Source: Neisseria bergeri (lineage in GTDB: Bacteria > Pseudomonadota > Gammaproteobacteria > Burkholderiales > Neisseriaceae). Taken from it: 39,843 nt of DNA. The position numbers and the translations under genes are program-made. The stretch spans positions 1 through 39,843 of the forward strand of contig POWY01000015.1 in assembly GCA_003044455.1 (NCBI GenBank), given 5' to 3'. Shown piece after piece: positions 19,546 through 28,200 of the stretch. Every line of letters starts with the position of its first letter. Position 1 is the stretch's first letter. The notes under the pieces are model-generated. The model did not search any database. It was not told the DNA's origin and saw only the letters and a program-made list of their open reading frames with translations.

Positions 19546-20361
19546 TTAACGCTTTTGTCCGAATTTAATATTGCGAATATCCAAGAGACCAAAATCATGG
19601 CTGTCGGTATACAGGGTTTTTTGACCCATGCCTGTAAAGAGCTGTTCGGCTACTTCTATCCAGTCTGTTTGTGAACAATTCATCAACATATCCGACCATT
19701 CGGTTTCTGCGTCCGGCAAAACGGCATAGCGGGCAGGGCTGGTACATTGGATGCATTCGCCGTCGGTAAATTTGATTTCAGACGACCTCCAGATGATGTC
19801 GAGCAACGAGCTTGGTGCTTTGAAAGCTATACTTTCAATAGAATCCCAAGTTTGCCAATAGTAGTGGCCTTGATAGAAGAATTCATAAACAAAAGCAGTA
19901 CGTACGTCGCCGTCCATAATCCAGTTGCTGTCGGTTTCGGCAACCGATTTATCTGCCAGAAGATAAGTGATGTGCGCCGGCGTACCGTCGACACAGTCGG
20001 ATAAGGCTTCGTAGTCGGCAGTAAGGGCAGAGCTTTTTTTCTCCGCAACATGGGCAACTAAAGAGAGTTGTTTTTGAAGAATATCGAGTTTGCTGGCGTG
20101 TTGTTCCAGAGTTTTGGGTTTTTGCTGTGTTTCTAAAACTGCCTGGCGACGCATTTCGGCAGAAATGTTTTCAATAAGGTAGAGCATCAGTGGCTTCTGA
20201 GTATCGGGAAAAAGTTTTTGGTATTGCCCGATTTGCTTTAGGGCCTGTTCCCATTTGGCACTCAGACAGAGATATTGAATCAATGCCAAACGATGTTCCT
20301 GATTGTCAGGATTTGAACGTACAAGCTCAATCATGTCCGTTAATTTAGTTTTCAAATCCAT
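19546..20361 (-). CDS. tagJ: T6SS accessory protein TagJ (ImpE/SciE family)
   Basis: The predicted protein is 271 aa. An N-terminal helical repeat (RSNPDNQEHRLALIQYLCLS, AKWEQALKQIGQY) is followed by an ImpE-type domain (GTPAHITYLLADKSV, WIMDGD, ESIAFKAPSSLLDIIWR). In characterised systems TagJ binds the TssB N terminus and is an accessory to sheath handling. It lies between hcp and tssE, the usual place. A perfect AG-mucDUS is embedded at 19777-19788 and read as ordinary codons. Family call is good, role is by analogy. Confidence 0.88.
   Translation of the reverse strand: MDLKTKLTDMIELVRSNPDNQEHRLALIQYLCLSAKWEQALKQIGQYQKLFPDTQKPLMLYLIENISAEMRRQAVLETQQKPKTLEQHASKLDILQKQLSLVAHVAEKKSSALTADYEALSDCVDGTPAHITYLLADKSVAETDSNWIMDGDVRTAFVYEFFYQGHYYWQTWDSIESIAFKAPSSLLDIIWRSSEIKFTDGECIQCTSPARYAVLPDAETEWSDMLMNCSQTDWIEVAEQLFTGMGQKTLYTDSHDFGLLDIRNIKFGQKR
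19777..19788 (-). other. DNA uptake sequence (AG-mucDUS) within tagJ
   Basis: A perfect AGGTCGTCTGAA on the minus strand lies inside the coding sequence of tagJ, so the uptake word is tolerated as codons here. Confidence 0.8.
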
Positions 20362-20432
20362 CTCAGCAACTCCTTATTTGTTTGTATAAAGTGTGTAATA
20401 GTTGAAACCCGATTAACTTTTCAGGAAGACAG

Positions 20433-20444
20433 AGGTCGTCTGAA
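20433..20444 (+). other. DNA uptake sequence (AG-mucDUS)
   Basis: A perfect AGGTCGTCTGAA lies in the 160-bp gap between hcp and tagJ, just beyond the hairpin at 20465-20498. Confidence 0.85.
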
Positions 20445-20464
20445 AAGTAAATTTATTGTAAATA

Positions 20465-20498
20465 AAGCCTGACTTAAAACGCCTTTTAAGCCGGGCTT
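20465..20498 (-). terminator. Hairpin after hcp (attenuator or terminator)
   Basis: Reading in the hcp direction, AAGCCCGGCTTAAAA and TTTTAAGTCAGGCTT form a 15-bp stem (two G:U or mismatch positions) with a 4-nt GGCG loop, followed by TATTT. It starts 24 nt after the hcp stop. Such a structure would let hcp be made in excess over the distal tag/tss genes. The stem is seen directly; the effect on transcription is inferred. Confidence 0.6.
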
Positions 20499-20521
20499 CT
20501 GCAGTTAAATGCGCATAGTGG

Positions 20522-21004
20522 TTATGCGGATTTGTTTTCTTTGATGTTGAAGGCCATTTGAACTTCAGCGCCTTTAGAACCTTTATCGGTTTGTTCCCAA
20601 TATTGGTTTTTCACTTTGGCAGCTTGGAATGAATAACGCATTTTCAGCGCATCGTTGTCTTGTACGCCGATGAATTTCACGCCGGTTACCAAGACATCTT
20701 CCAAAGTGGTGCGCGAATATTCGATCTGCTCGCCACCGGCTTTGCATACGGAAATTTCTACTTTGCTCAAGTGTTGGCCGGTAGCACAGTTTTTCAGAAT
20801 GGTCGGAGCGGCTTTGTCAATAGCGGCAACTACGGTCAAGTCATTGAAATTGACTTTACCGGCACCACCGCCACCACCGCTGGTCATCGAACCGGGTTGC
20901 TCGGCACCCCAGTCAAAACTTTCGATGTTGGTCCAGTCTTTGTGGTTGGAATCTTTTGATTCGCCGTTAACACCTTCAACTTTCATGAACATATCAATAG
21001 CCAT
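20522..21004 (-). CDS. hcp: T6SS tube protein Hcp (TssD)
   Basis: The predicted protein is 160 aa. It opens MAIDMFMKVEGVNGESKD and contains DWTNIESFDWGAEQPGS, both classic Hcp. A glycine run (SGGGGGAGKVNFNDL) lies in the early loop. Hcp hexamers stack as the inner tube and carry small effectors. AAGGAGAG before the ATG is the strongest ribosome binding site in the cluster, consistent with high expression. No C-terminal toxin extension is present. Confidence 0.97.
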   Translation of the reverse strand: MAIDMFMKVEGVNGESKDSNHKDWTNIESFDWGAEQPGSMTSGGGGGAGKVNFNDLTVVAAIDKAAPTILKNCATGQHLSKVEISVCKAGGEQIEYSRTTLEDVLVTGVKFIGVQDNDALKMRYSFQAAKVKNQYWEQTDKGSKGAEVQMAFNIKENKSA

Positions 21005-21091
21005 GTTTTTACTCTCCTTGTTAACAGGTTAAAAAATTAAGGGATTTAACAACAGGGCATGAGCATGCCCACCTAAATAAACCAAACCCGA

Positions 21092-22591
21092 CTATTCCTG
21101 TTTAGCCGAAGGCAGTTTGGAAACCAAGCGCAATGAAACGGTAAGGCCTTCGAGTTGGTAGTGCGGACGCAGGAAGAATTTGGAAGTGTAATATCCGGGA
21201 TTGTCTTCAACTTCTTCCACAACCACTTCAGCAGCGGCCAACGGTTTACGGGCTTTTGTTTCTTGAGTGGAGTTAATTGGGTCTCCATCTACATAATTCA
21301 TAATCCATTCGTTTAACCAACGTTCCATGTCTTCACGCTCGCGGAATGAGCCGACCTTGTCGCGTACGATACATTTCAGATAGTGGGCGAAACGGCAGCA
21401 CGCAAACAGGTAAGGCAGACGCGCAGACAAGCGGGCGTTAGCGGTAGCATCCGGATCATAATATTTAGACGGTTTATGCAGCGATTGAGCACCAATAAAC
21501 GCAGCCAAGTCGGTATTTTTACGGTGAATCAAAGGCATGAATCCCAATGCTGCCAATTCGGCCTCTCGGCGGTCGCTGATGGCGATTTCGGTTGGACATT
21601 TCATATCCACGCCGCCGTCATCCGTCGGGAATGTGTGGCAGGGAAGGTTTTCAACGATACCGCCGGATTCCACGCCACGGATAGAGGTACACCAACCATA
21701 ATATTTAAATGAACGGTTAATATTTACCGCCATTGCATAAGCGGCATTGGCCCATGTGTATTTGTTGTGATCCGCGCCTTCAGTTTCTTCTTCGAAATCG
21801 AACTCATCAACAGGATTCGTTGTGGCGCCGTAAGGCAGGCGGGACAAGAAACGTGGCAGGGCCAAGCCGATGTAGCGCGAATCTTCGGAATCACGCAGGC
21901 TTCGCCATGGGGCATACTCGGCATTTTGGAAAATTTTGCTTAAATCACGAGGATTGGCTAATTCCTGCCAAGACTCCATCTGCATTAATTTGGGCGATGC
22001 GCCGGCAATAAATGGGCAGTGTGCGGCGGCAGCAATTTTTTCAAGACTATTGAGCATTTCTACATCGGGTGCAGAGTGGTCAAAATAGTAGTCGCCAATC
22101 AAACAGCCAAAAGGTTCGCCACCAAATTGACCATATTCTTCTTCATAAATGCGTTTGAATAGGGGGCTTTGATCCCAAGCAGTGCCTTTGAAGCGTTTTA
22201 AGTTGCGGGCAACTTCTTTTTTGGAAATTAGCAATACCTTGATTTTCAACAAATTATCAGTTTCAGTATTTGTAACCAAATGATGCAGGCCGCGCCATTC
22301 GCCTTCCAGTTTTTGGAAATCTTCATGATGTAGAATCAGATTGATCTGTTCGGAGAGTTTTCTGTCGAGCTCGGCAATAATTGCTTCGATAGTTTGATAA
22401 GTGTCGTCTGAAATAGTAATGGCATTTTGCAAGGCCTGTTGGGCAAGAGTTGCCACAGCATTGTTTACGGCACTTTTAGCTTCTTCGGTTTTGGGTTTGA
22501 ATTCTTTTTGCAGTAGCTGTTCAAATTCATTCGCGGCGAATACGTTTTTTGTGCCACTATCCCCTTGGATATCTAATTGCTTTTCAGTCAT
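21092..22591 (-). CDS. tssC: T6SS sheath large subunit TssC
   Basis: The predicted protein is 499 aa, normal for TssC. It shows EWRGLHHLV, FGCLIGDYYFDHS, WRSLRDSEDSRYIGLALPRF, YTWANAAYAMAVNI and the C-terminal NPGYYTSKFFLRPHYQLEG typical of the VipB/EvpB family. TssC polymerises with TssB into the contractile sheath that ClpV later disassembles. It lies between tssB (33 nt gap) and hcp. Confidence 0.97.
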   Translation of the reverse strand: MTEKQLDIQGDSGTKNVFAANEFEQLLQKEFKPKTEEAKSAVNNAVATLAQQALQNAITISDDTYQTIEAIIAELDRKLSEQINLILHHEDFQKLEGEWRGLHHLVTNTETDNLLKIKVLLISKKEVARNLKRFKGTAWDQSPLFKRIYEEEYGQFGGEPFGCLIGDYYFDHSAPDVEMLNSLEKIAAAAHCPFIAGASPKLMQMESWQELANPRDLSKIFQNAEYAPWRSLRDSEDSRYIGLALPRFLSRLPYGATTNPVDEFDFEEETEGADHNKYTWANAAYAMAVNINRSFKYYGWCTSIRGVESGGIVENLPCHTFPTDDGGVDMKCPTEIAISDRREAELAALGFMPLIHRKNTDLAAFIGAQSLHKPSKYYDPDATANARLSARLPYLFACCRFAHYLKCIVRDKVGSFREREDMERWLNEWIMNYVDGDPINSTQETKARKPLAAAEVVVEEVEDNPGYYTSKFFLRPHYQLEGLTVSLRLVSKLPSAKQE

Positions 22592-22624
22592 GATTCACGC
22601 TCACTTTATTGATTTCATCTGAAA

Positions 22625-23143
22625 TTACTGCTCGTCTTTGGAAGCCGCTTTAGGCGCAGCTGCAAGGCTTTTCAGCAGCTCGCTGTCTCCCAAGACTTTT
22701 CCGATTAATTCTTCAGCACCGCTCTTACCATCCATATATGAAAGCAGGTTGGCAAGCTCTGTGCGCGCTTGTAGGAGTTCATTTAAAGGACCTACTTTTT
22801 TGGCGATTGCTGCCGGAGAGAAATCATCCATGCTTTCCAATTCAAGCTCTACATTCAGATTGCCTTCACCGGTAAGCGTATTTTTTACATTAAATGCCAC
22901 ACGAGGTTTGAGGGCTTTCATACGCTCATCGAAATTATCTACGTCAATTTCCAAAAATTTGCGTTCGGCCAATTCGGGCAGTGGCTCCACAGGTTTGCCG
23001 ACCAAATCTGCCATCACACCCATAACGAATGGAAGCTCAATTTTTTTCTCAGAGCCGTAAAGTTCTACATCGTACTCAATCTGTACGCGAGGAGCCCGGT
23101 TGCGGGCAATAAATTTTTGTCCGGATGATTTGTTTCGTGACAT
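22625..23143 (-). CDS. tssB: T6SS sheath small subunit TssB
   Basis: The predicted protein is 172 aa from the ATG at 23143 (MSRNKSSGQKFIARNRAPRV). An in-frame TTG two codons upstream is too close to the AAAGG ribosome binding site, which suits the ATG with 9-nt spacing. VQIEYDVELYG, ELPFVMGVMADL and DDFSPAAIAKKV are typical of VipA/TssB. It forms the sheath with TssC. The C-terminal alanine-rich tail is unremarkable. Confidence 0.96.
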   Translation of the reverse strand: MSRNKSSGQKFIARNRAPRVQIEYDVELYGSEKKIELPFVMGVMADLVGKPVEPLPELAERKFLEIDVDNFDERMKALKPRVAFNVKNTLTGEGNLNVELELESMDDFSPAAIAKKVGPLNELLQARTELANLLSYMDGKSGAEELIGKVLGDSELLKSLAAAPKAASKDEQ

Positions 23144-23210
23144 ATTCAATGACCTTTAAATGATAAAAGTTGTTTATTTAAACGAACTTCACTATTGCGG
23201 GTAGACTACC

Positions 23211-24278
23211 TTATTCGTTGGAAGTTCCAGTTTCTTCGTCCGGCTTGCCGATCAAAACTTCCAGATTGGCAATGCTTTCAGGACTAATATCTTTCATGAT
23301 GTCGTAGAAGTTCATATTCATTTGTCGCTGTACCCTACGGATAAATAGTGGGGCAGGGTGGCTGGGTTCCAGCGTTTCAAAGTAAATGCAGATTTTTTCC
23401 AAAGCCAAATCGACATCAGCCCGATTTTTGATATTCAGACGACGCCATGCATCCGCTTCTTGAAGGGTCGATTGCTCTTGAGCAACGGTTGAAACGGGCG
23501 TTTCAGCGGGTTGTTCCGTTTGTTCAGCATATTGCAGCTGCGGGGTACTTCCATCGTTGTAATTGATGGCTTTGTGGATCAGGGTAAGCGGTTTTTGAAT
23601 CACTTCAAAATTGAGTGAGTATTCGTCTTGCAGCTGGGTCGAGAAAGTGTTTTGAATATCTTTCAGATGGTCTAATGCCTGGATTAAGGCAATCAATTCC
23701 GGTTTGCCGGTATCGGCACTTACCCTGATATCGAGCATCAAACGTTCTTTGCCGCCCGGATAACTTTGAGGGTCATTGCCTTGCAAGACAGAAACTGCTT
23801 CTTTAACGGTAATAGGCTGTTGGGTCAGTCCGTTTACTAATAATTTAGCTGAAAATACTTCTTTGGCGATGCCATCAAGTGTCGTGAACGCACTTAATGC
23901 ATTGATTCGATAAAACGGGTCGGATTCGCCGTCCTCATCTTCGAGTTTGGGATATAGGGATTTCCAATATAAATCCACATTGGTTTTGATGGCTTCGCAG
24001 CCGGCGCAAAAGCCAACCAGCCCGTGTTTCGCGGTAAGAGCCTGTGTGTAATAGGCTAAAACATGGAGGTCTTTTGATTCAGCCAGCAGTTGATTGCATA
24101 GCTTCTCTACTGTAGCCCAATCAGGTTCTTCCGCAGGGATGATGGTGTCACCATATTGACGTTCCGGTTTTCCTTCGGCAGCGCTTTGAAGCTCTAAAAA
24201 GCGGCTATCGTATTCAATATTTACTCCTTCAGGGATGTCTGCGGAAATTGGTTCAGCCCATAGGGGAAATGTACTCAT
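23211..24278 (-). CDS. tssA: T6SS assembly/cap protein TssA
   Basis: The predicted protein is 355 aa. The N-terminal ImpA_N domain is visible (WATVEKLCNQLLAESKDLHVLA-type motif, then GCEAIKTNVDLYWKSLYP). TssA organises baseplate, tube and sheath polymerisation. A low-complexity linker rich in Gln, Pro and Thr precedes a short C-terminal domain ending HPAPLFIRRVQRQMNMNFYDI, the conserved TssA tail. It begins 4 nt after the stop of the frame-shifted tagF product, suggesting coupling. Confidence 0.93.
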   Translation of the reverse strand: MSTFPLWAEPISADIPEGVNIEYDSRFLELQSAAEGKPERQYGDTIIPAEEPDWATVEKLCNQLLAESKDLHVLAYYTQALTAKHGLVGFCAGCEAIKTNVDLYWKSLYPKLEDEDGESDPFYRINALSAFTTLDGIAKEVFSAKLLVNGLTQQPITVKEAVSVLQGNDPQSYPGGKERLMLDIRVSADTGKPELIALIQALDHLKDIQNTFSTQLQDEYSLNFEVIQKPLTLIHKAINYNDGSTPQLQYAEQTEQPAETPVSTVAQEQSTLQEADAWRRLNIKNRADVDLALEKICIYFETLEPSHPAPLFIRRVQRQMNMNFYDIMKDISPESIANLEVLIGKPDEETGTSNE

Positions 24279-24282
24279 CTAC

Positions 24283-24833
24283 TTATAATCCAAATATTTT
24301 ATTGAACAGAGAACATGTCGGTTCCCCGTCTCTTTCTATATGGTTACCACTTTCACATTCTATCCAAAAGCTGCCGATATTATCTGATTTAGATAAAAAA
24401 TTAAGGAAAGACTCGGATAATGGATGGTCAGGCTTATGAAGCGTACCTAAGCAATTTGTTATAAAATATTTACCGTTGATTAATGTTTGGCTAAAAAATC
24501 TACATTTTTGTAAAAAAAATTAAAAGAGTTTAACCGTTCGGAAAGGGTGTAAAGCTTTTGAAATAATACAAAAGGATATTGTCGACCGGTTTGATCTGAG
24601 CTAAGGGCGGTTATACCAATATAGGCAATGCTATCAGGCTGTTTAATACCAAACAGCCAAATGCGGGATGCAAAAAGCACCTTTCGGGTAAATGGAATTA
24701 ACTTATCTTGGTTGGCGCAACGATCAAACCATCCATCCCAAAAATTTTTATCGTTAGCTTGGAGATTTTCAGAAACAATAAAATCACGAGATTGATTTAG
24801 CTTTCCGAAAAAGTAGGTTTCTATTTGCCGCAT
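24283..24833 (-). CDS. tagF: TagF-like T6SS regulator, read only through a -1 frameshift
   Basis: The first frame runs 117 aa from the ATG at 24833 to a stop at 24480. It has TagF (DUF2094/ImpM) features: YFFGKLNQSRDFI near the start, FWDGWFDRC, then SDQTGRQYPFVLF. The -1 frame continues without interruption to a TAA at 24283-24285 and contains the C-terminal family feature IGSFWIECES. Joined, the product would be about 183 aa. The switch coincides with T TTT TTA at 24492-24498, a canonical -1 slippery heptamer in the correct phase; eight T residues also lie just upstream (24512-24519). TagF proteins restrain T6SS firing in other bacteria. This may be programmed frameshifting, transcriptional slippage, a phase-variable tract, a true null mutation, or a sequencing error. 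Confidence 0.75.
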
Positions 24834-24887
24834 AAATAATAACCACTTAAAATAAGATTAACAAAAACAAAGTTACTTAAGTTATTG

Positions 24888-24915
24888 ATTATAATCTTAT
24901 CTCAGACATATACAA
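24888..24915 (-). promoter_or_regulatory. Candidate promoter for the T6SS cluster
   Basis: On the minus strand TTGTAT (24910-24915) and a perfect TATAAT (24888-24893) are separated by 16 bp, about 55 bp upstream of the tagF ATG. The -10 is consensus, the -35 matches only its first three bases. Confidence 0.4.
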
Positions 24916-25059
24916 TATGCCTGCTTTGCGAATACTTTACCATACATTTGATTTATGCATTGATATTTTTTACCTATCAAAAAATAGGTGAAGTAGGCAT
25001 TTTATGATATTATTGTATTTACAAAACGTTATTTTTATTCTTAAAGTCTTAAGACACAC

Positions 25060-25088
25060 TGTGTTTACAGTTTCTTATTTGTTATAAT
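25060..25088 (+). promoter_or_regulatory. Candidate extended -10 promoter for rhs
   Basis: TGTTATAAT (25080-25088) is an extended -10 element. A weak -35 (TGTGTT, 25060-25065) lies 17 bp upstream and overlaps the ACACTGTGT inverted repeat. The ATG of rhs is about 125 bp downstream. Confidence 0.4.
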
Positions 25089-25213
25089 TTCGTTGCAATG
25101 CCATTCTAAAACAGTCATAATTATTTTGACTTAGTTTCTCAAGTTTCTCAAATATTCCAGTTTTTCATTTCAAAAACAAAAAATAAAAGAATCTCGACGG
25201 AGAGAGTAAGTGC

Positions 25214-28200
25214 ATGGCCTCTTTCGGTAACACTTTCGGTGTTCTCATTCCTAAACCAGCTGCACCGGCAATGGTGTCTCAAGGCTCTGCCAATCCACCT
25301 GAGCCGCTGACCAATGCAGCCGGCCCGGTGGATGTGATAGAGATGGTTGCCGATGTTGCTTCCGCTGCCCTTTCCATAGTTGCGTCTGATTCTGCCGCAG
25401 CTGATACAGTTGATGCCATATCCGAACTGGTTTCCCTTGCGTCCATGATACCCGGTCAGCCGGGTCCCAAGCCCCCTTCCCGTAAAATGGTCAGCGGTTT
25501 CAGCGGTGGTATGGGTATGGGTTTTGATGGTGGGGTGGTTACCTCGGGTCATGGTCACTGTATTCCTTGTAAGGTGGCCGCAGCTATCGGTAATCCTGTA
25601 AACGCAGTGCTCGGTATCAAAGTCCTATTTGACGATACCGATACCGACTTTGCCTTCGATTCCCCGCTTCCACTTGTTTGGCAGCGCAGCTACTATTCCG
25701 ACCAAATAGGCAACGGCTGGCTGGGACAGGGTTGGTCGCTGCCGTTCTCCATGCGTCTTGTCCGCACTGCCGACGGTTTCCTCTATATTGATGAGCAGGG
25801 CAGGGAAATTTCGTTGCCGGATATCAGCGACGAAGCAGAAGGGCCTTATTCCGCAGCCGACGACGATGAAGACGATTTATATGAAGAAGAGGCTGCACCG
25901 CGACCTGCTTCTGCCGAAGAAGATCCCTACGGTCTAGATGACGCCTATTTTGATCCTTACGAACAAATCTTCTTTTCACAGATTTCAGACGACCTCTACC
26001 AAATCGCCTCCCCCGACGGCGGCGCACGGCTGCTGTTCGCCGAAGTCGATTCCGGCTGCGGCATTTTCCAACTGGTCGCCCAGCTCGACCGTAACGGTCG
26101 CCATATCCGCCTCTGCTACGACGACAACGGACTGCCGCATAGCATTTACGACGGCAGCGGCCGACACTTCCAACCCGTATTCTCCTCCATCCGTCTGCAC
26201 GACAACGATCCCGACTTCGACCCGGCCGGAGAACGGGACGTCTTCGTTTCCGAAGACGAGCGTTTCTACGTCAACCGCCTCACCTCCGTCACCTTCAACG
26301 GTAAGGAACTGGTACGTTACGACTATGACGGCTACGGCGATTTGACCGCCGTTTACGGACGCGACGGCAAAAAACTGCGCGGTTTCGCCTACCGCAACCA
26401 CATCATGGTCGAACACAACCAGCCCGACGGACCGGTGTCCCGCTACGAATACGACCGTTACGACACCGACGGCAAAGTGCTCAAAAGCAGCAACAACCTC
26501 GGCGAAGAATGGACGTTCGATTACCGCAAAGACCATACCGTCGTTACCGACGCACTGGGGCGGCCGGAAGTGTACGGTTTCGACGAAAACCGCGAACTCG
26601 TCTACCGCATCGATGCTGACGGACAACGCAGCGACAGCGAACGCGACGACTACGGCCGCATTACCGTAGAACGCGACCCGCTCGGACGCGAAACCCGCTA
26701 TCTCTACGATACCGAAGGCAACGTCATCGCCATCACCGCGCCGGACGGCGGCAGCACCCAAATCGACTACCACGAAACCCTCAACTTGCCGGTTGCCGTC
26801 AACGATCCTGCAGGCAGGATTACCGCCTACGATTACGACGGACGCGGCAACCTCGTCGGCATCACCGATCCCGCCGGTTACACCACCAGCTACGGCTACA
26901 ACGCCCGATGGCTGCCCGAAACCATTACCGACGCCTTAGGCAAAACCCGACGCCTACACTACGACACCCTCGACCAACTCGTCTGCTTTACCGACTGTAC
27001 CGGCGAAACCACCCGCTTCGGTTACACCGAATACGGCGATCTCGAAACCGTTACCGATGCGCTGGGCCATACCACCCGCCACCACTACGACGCAGCGGGC
27101 AACTCCGTCCGTACCGACTACCCCGACGGCAGTCACGAAACCTTCGAATACGACCGCCTCAACCGTCTGACCGCCCACATCGACGGACTCGGCGCCAAAA
27201 CCGCCTACGAACTCGCAGTGGACGGACTGCCGCTCAAACGCACCAACGCGCTGGGCCATACCTTCGCCTACGCCTACGACAAAGCCCGCCGTCTGACCGT
27301 CCTCACCAACGAAAACGGCGAAACCTACCGTCTCGATTACGACCCGACCGACAACCTGATCCAAGAAACCGGCTGGGACGGCAAAATCACCGCCTACGGC
27401 TACGATGCCGCCGGACAACTGGTCCAACAGACCGAATACGGCCAAAGCACTAGCCAAGGCCGTCTGAAAGACCGACCCGAGACTTGGCACATCCACCGGT
27501 TCAAACGCAACAACCTCGGCCAACTGATCGAAAAACAGAGCCGCAAAGTCTCCGGCCGCAACGGACAAAGCAAAGACGAAGGCATCAGCCGCACCCGTTT
27601 CGACTACGACCCCATTACCGGCAACCTGACCAAAGCCCGCAACCGACACAGCAGCGTCGAACTCGCCTACGACGAACTCGACCGCCTCATCGGCGAAACC
27701 ACCATCCACAACGGTCAAAGCGCCACCGTAGGCTACCGGTACGACCCGTTGGGCAACCGCACCCGCACCATCCTGCCCGACGGCCGCCATATCGATTACC
27801 TGTACTACGGCAGCGGACACCTGCACCAAATCAGCCTAGACGGCGAAGTCATCACCGATATCGAACGCGACAAACTGCACCGCGAAATCCAAAGGACGCA
27901 GGGCGGCATCAGCAGCCTGTACGACTATGACCCCATGGGCCGTCTGAAAAGCCAGCGTACCGTCCGGAGCGGCACACAAACGCATCACGGCAAACAAAAC
28001 CCGTTGGCCGGCGGAGCCGTCAACCGCCGCTACGCCTACGACAAAGCCGGCAACCTGATCCAAAGTGCCGACCAAAGAAGCGGCGTCCTTCATTACGTTT
28101 ACGACAAAATCGGACGCATTCGGGAAGCCCGCAACAGCCAAACCGGCCGCAGCGAAACCTTCGCCTTCGACCCCGCCCACAACATCCTCGACATCCCGAC

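Larger units (their letters stand above)
24834..25213. promoter_or_regulatory. Divergent control region between the T6SS cluster and the second rhs gene
   Basis: This 380-bp AT-rich region contains no plausible gene. It separates the leftward T6SS cluster from the rightward rhs locus. Small inverted repeats are visible at 24972-24989 (ACCTAT/ATAGGT), at 25046-25055 (GTCTTAAGAC) and at 24875-24882 (ACTTAAGT). These could be operators, but none matches a regulator that I recognise. Confidence 0.55.

Noticed and set aside
22405-22416. GTGTCGTCTGAA inside tssC as an uptake sequence
   Set aside because: It matches the 12-mer at only 10 positions, so I did not list it.
25985-26773. A 262-codon minus-strand frame opposite the Rhs core (also repeated at 38958-39590)
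   Set aside because: It recurs only because the rhs core is duplicated, and its Val/Ala-rich translation has no domain features or ribosome binding site.
27836-28180. Small minus-strand frames in the rhs core
   Set aside because: They are antisense shadows of YD repeats, repeated wherever the core is duplicated.
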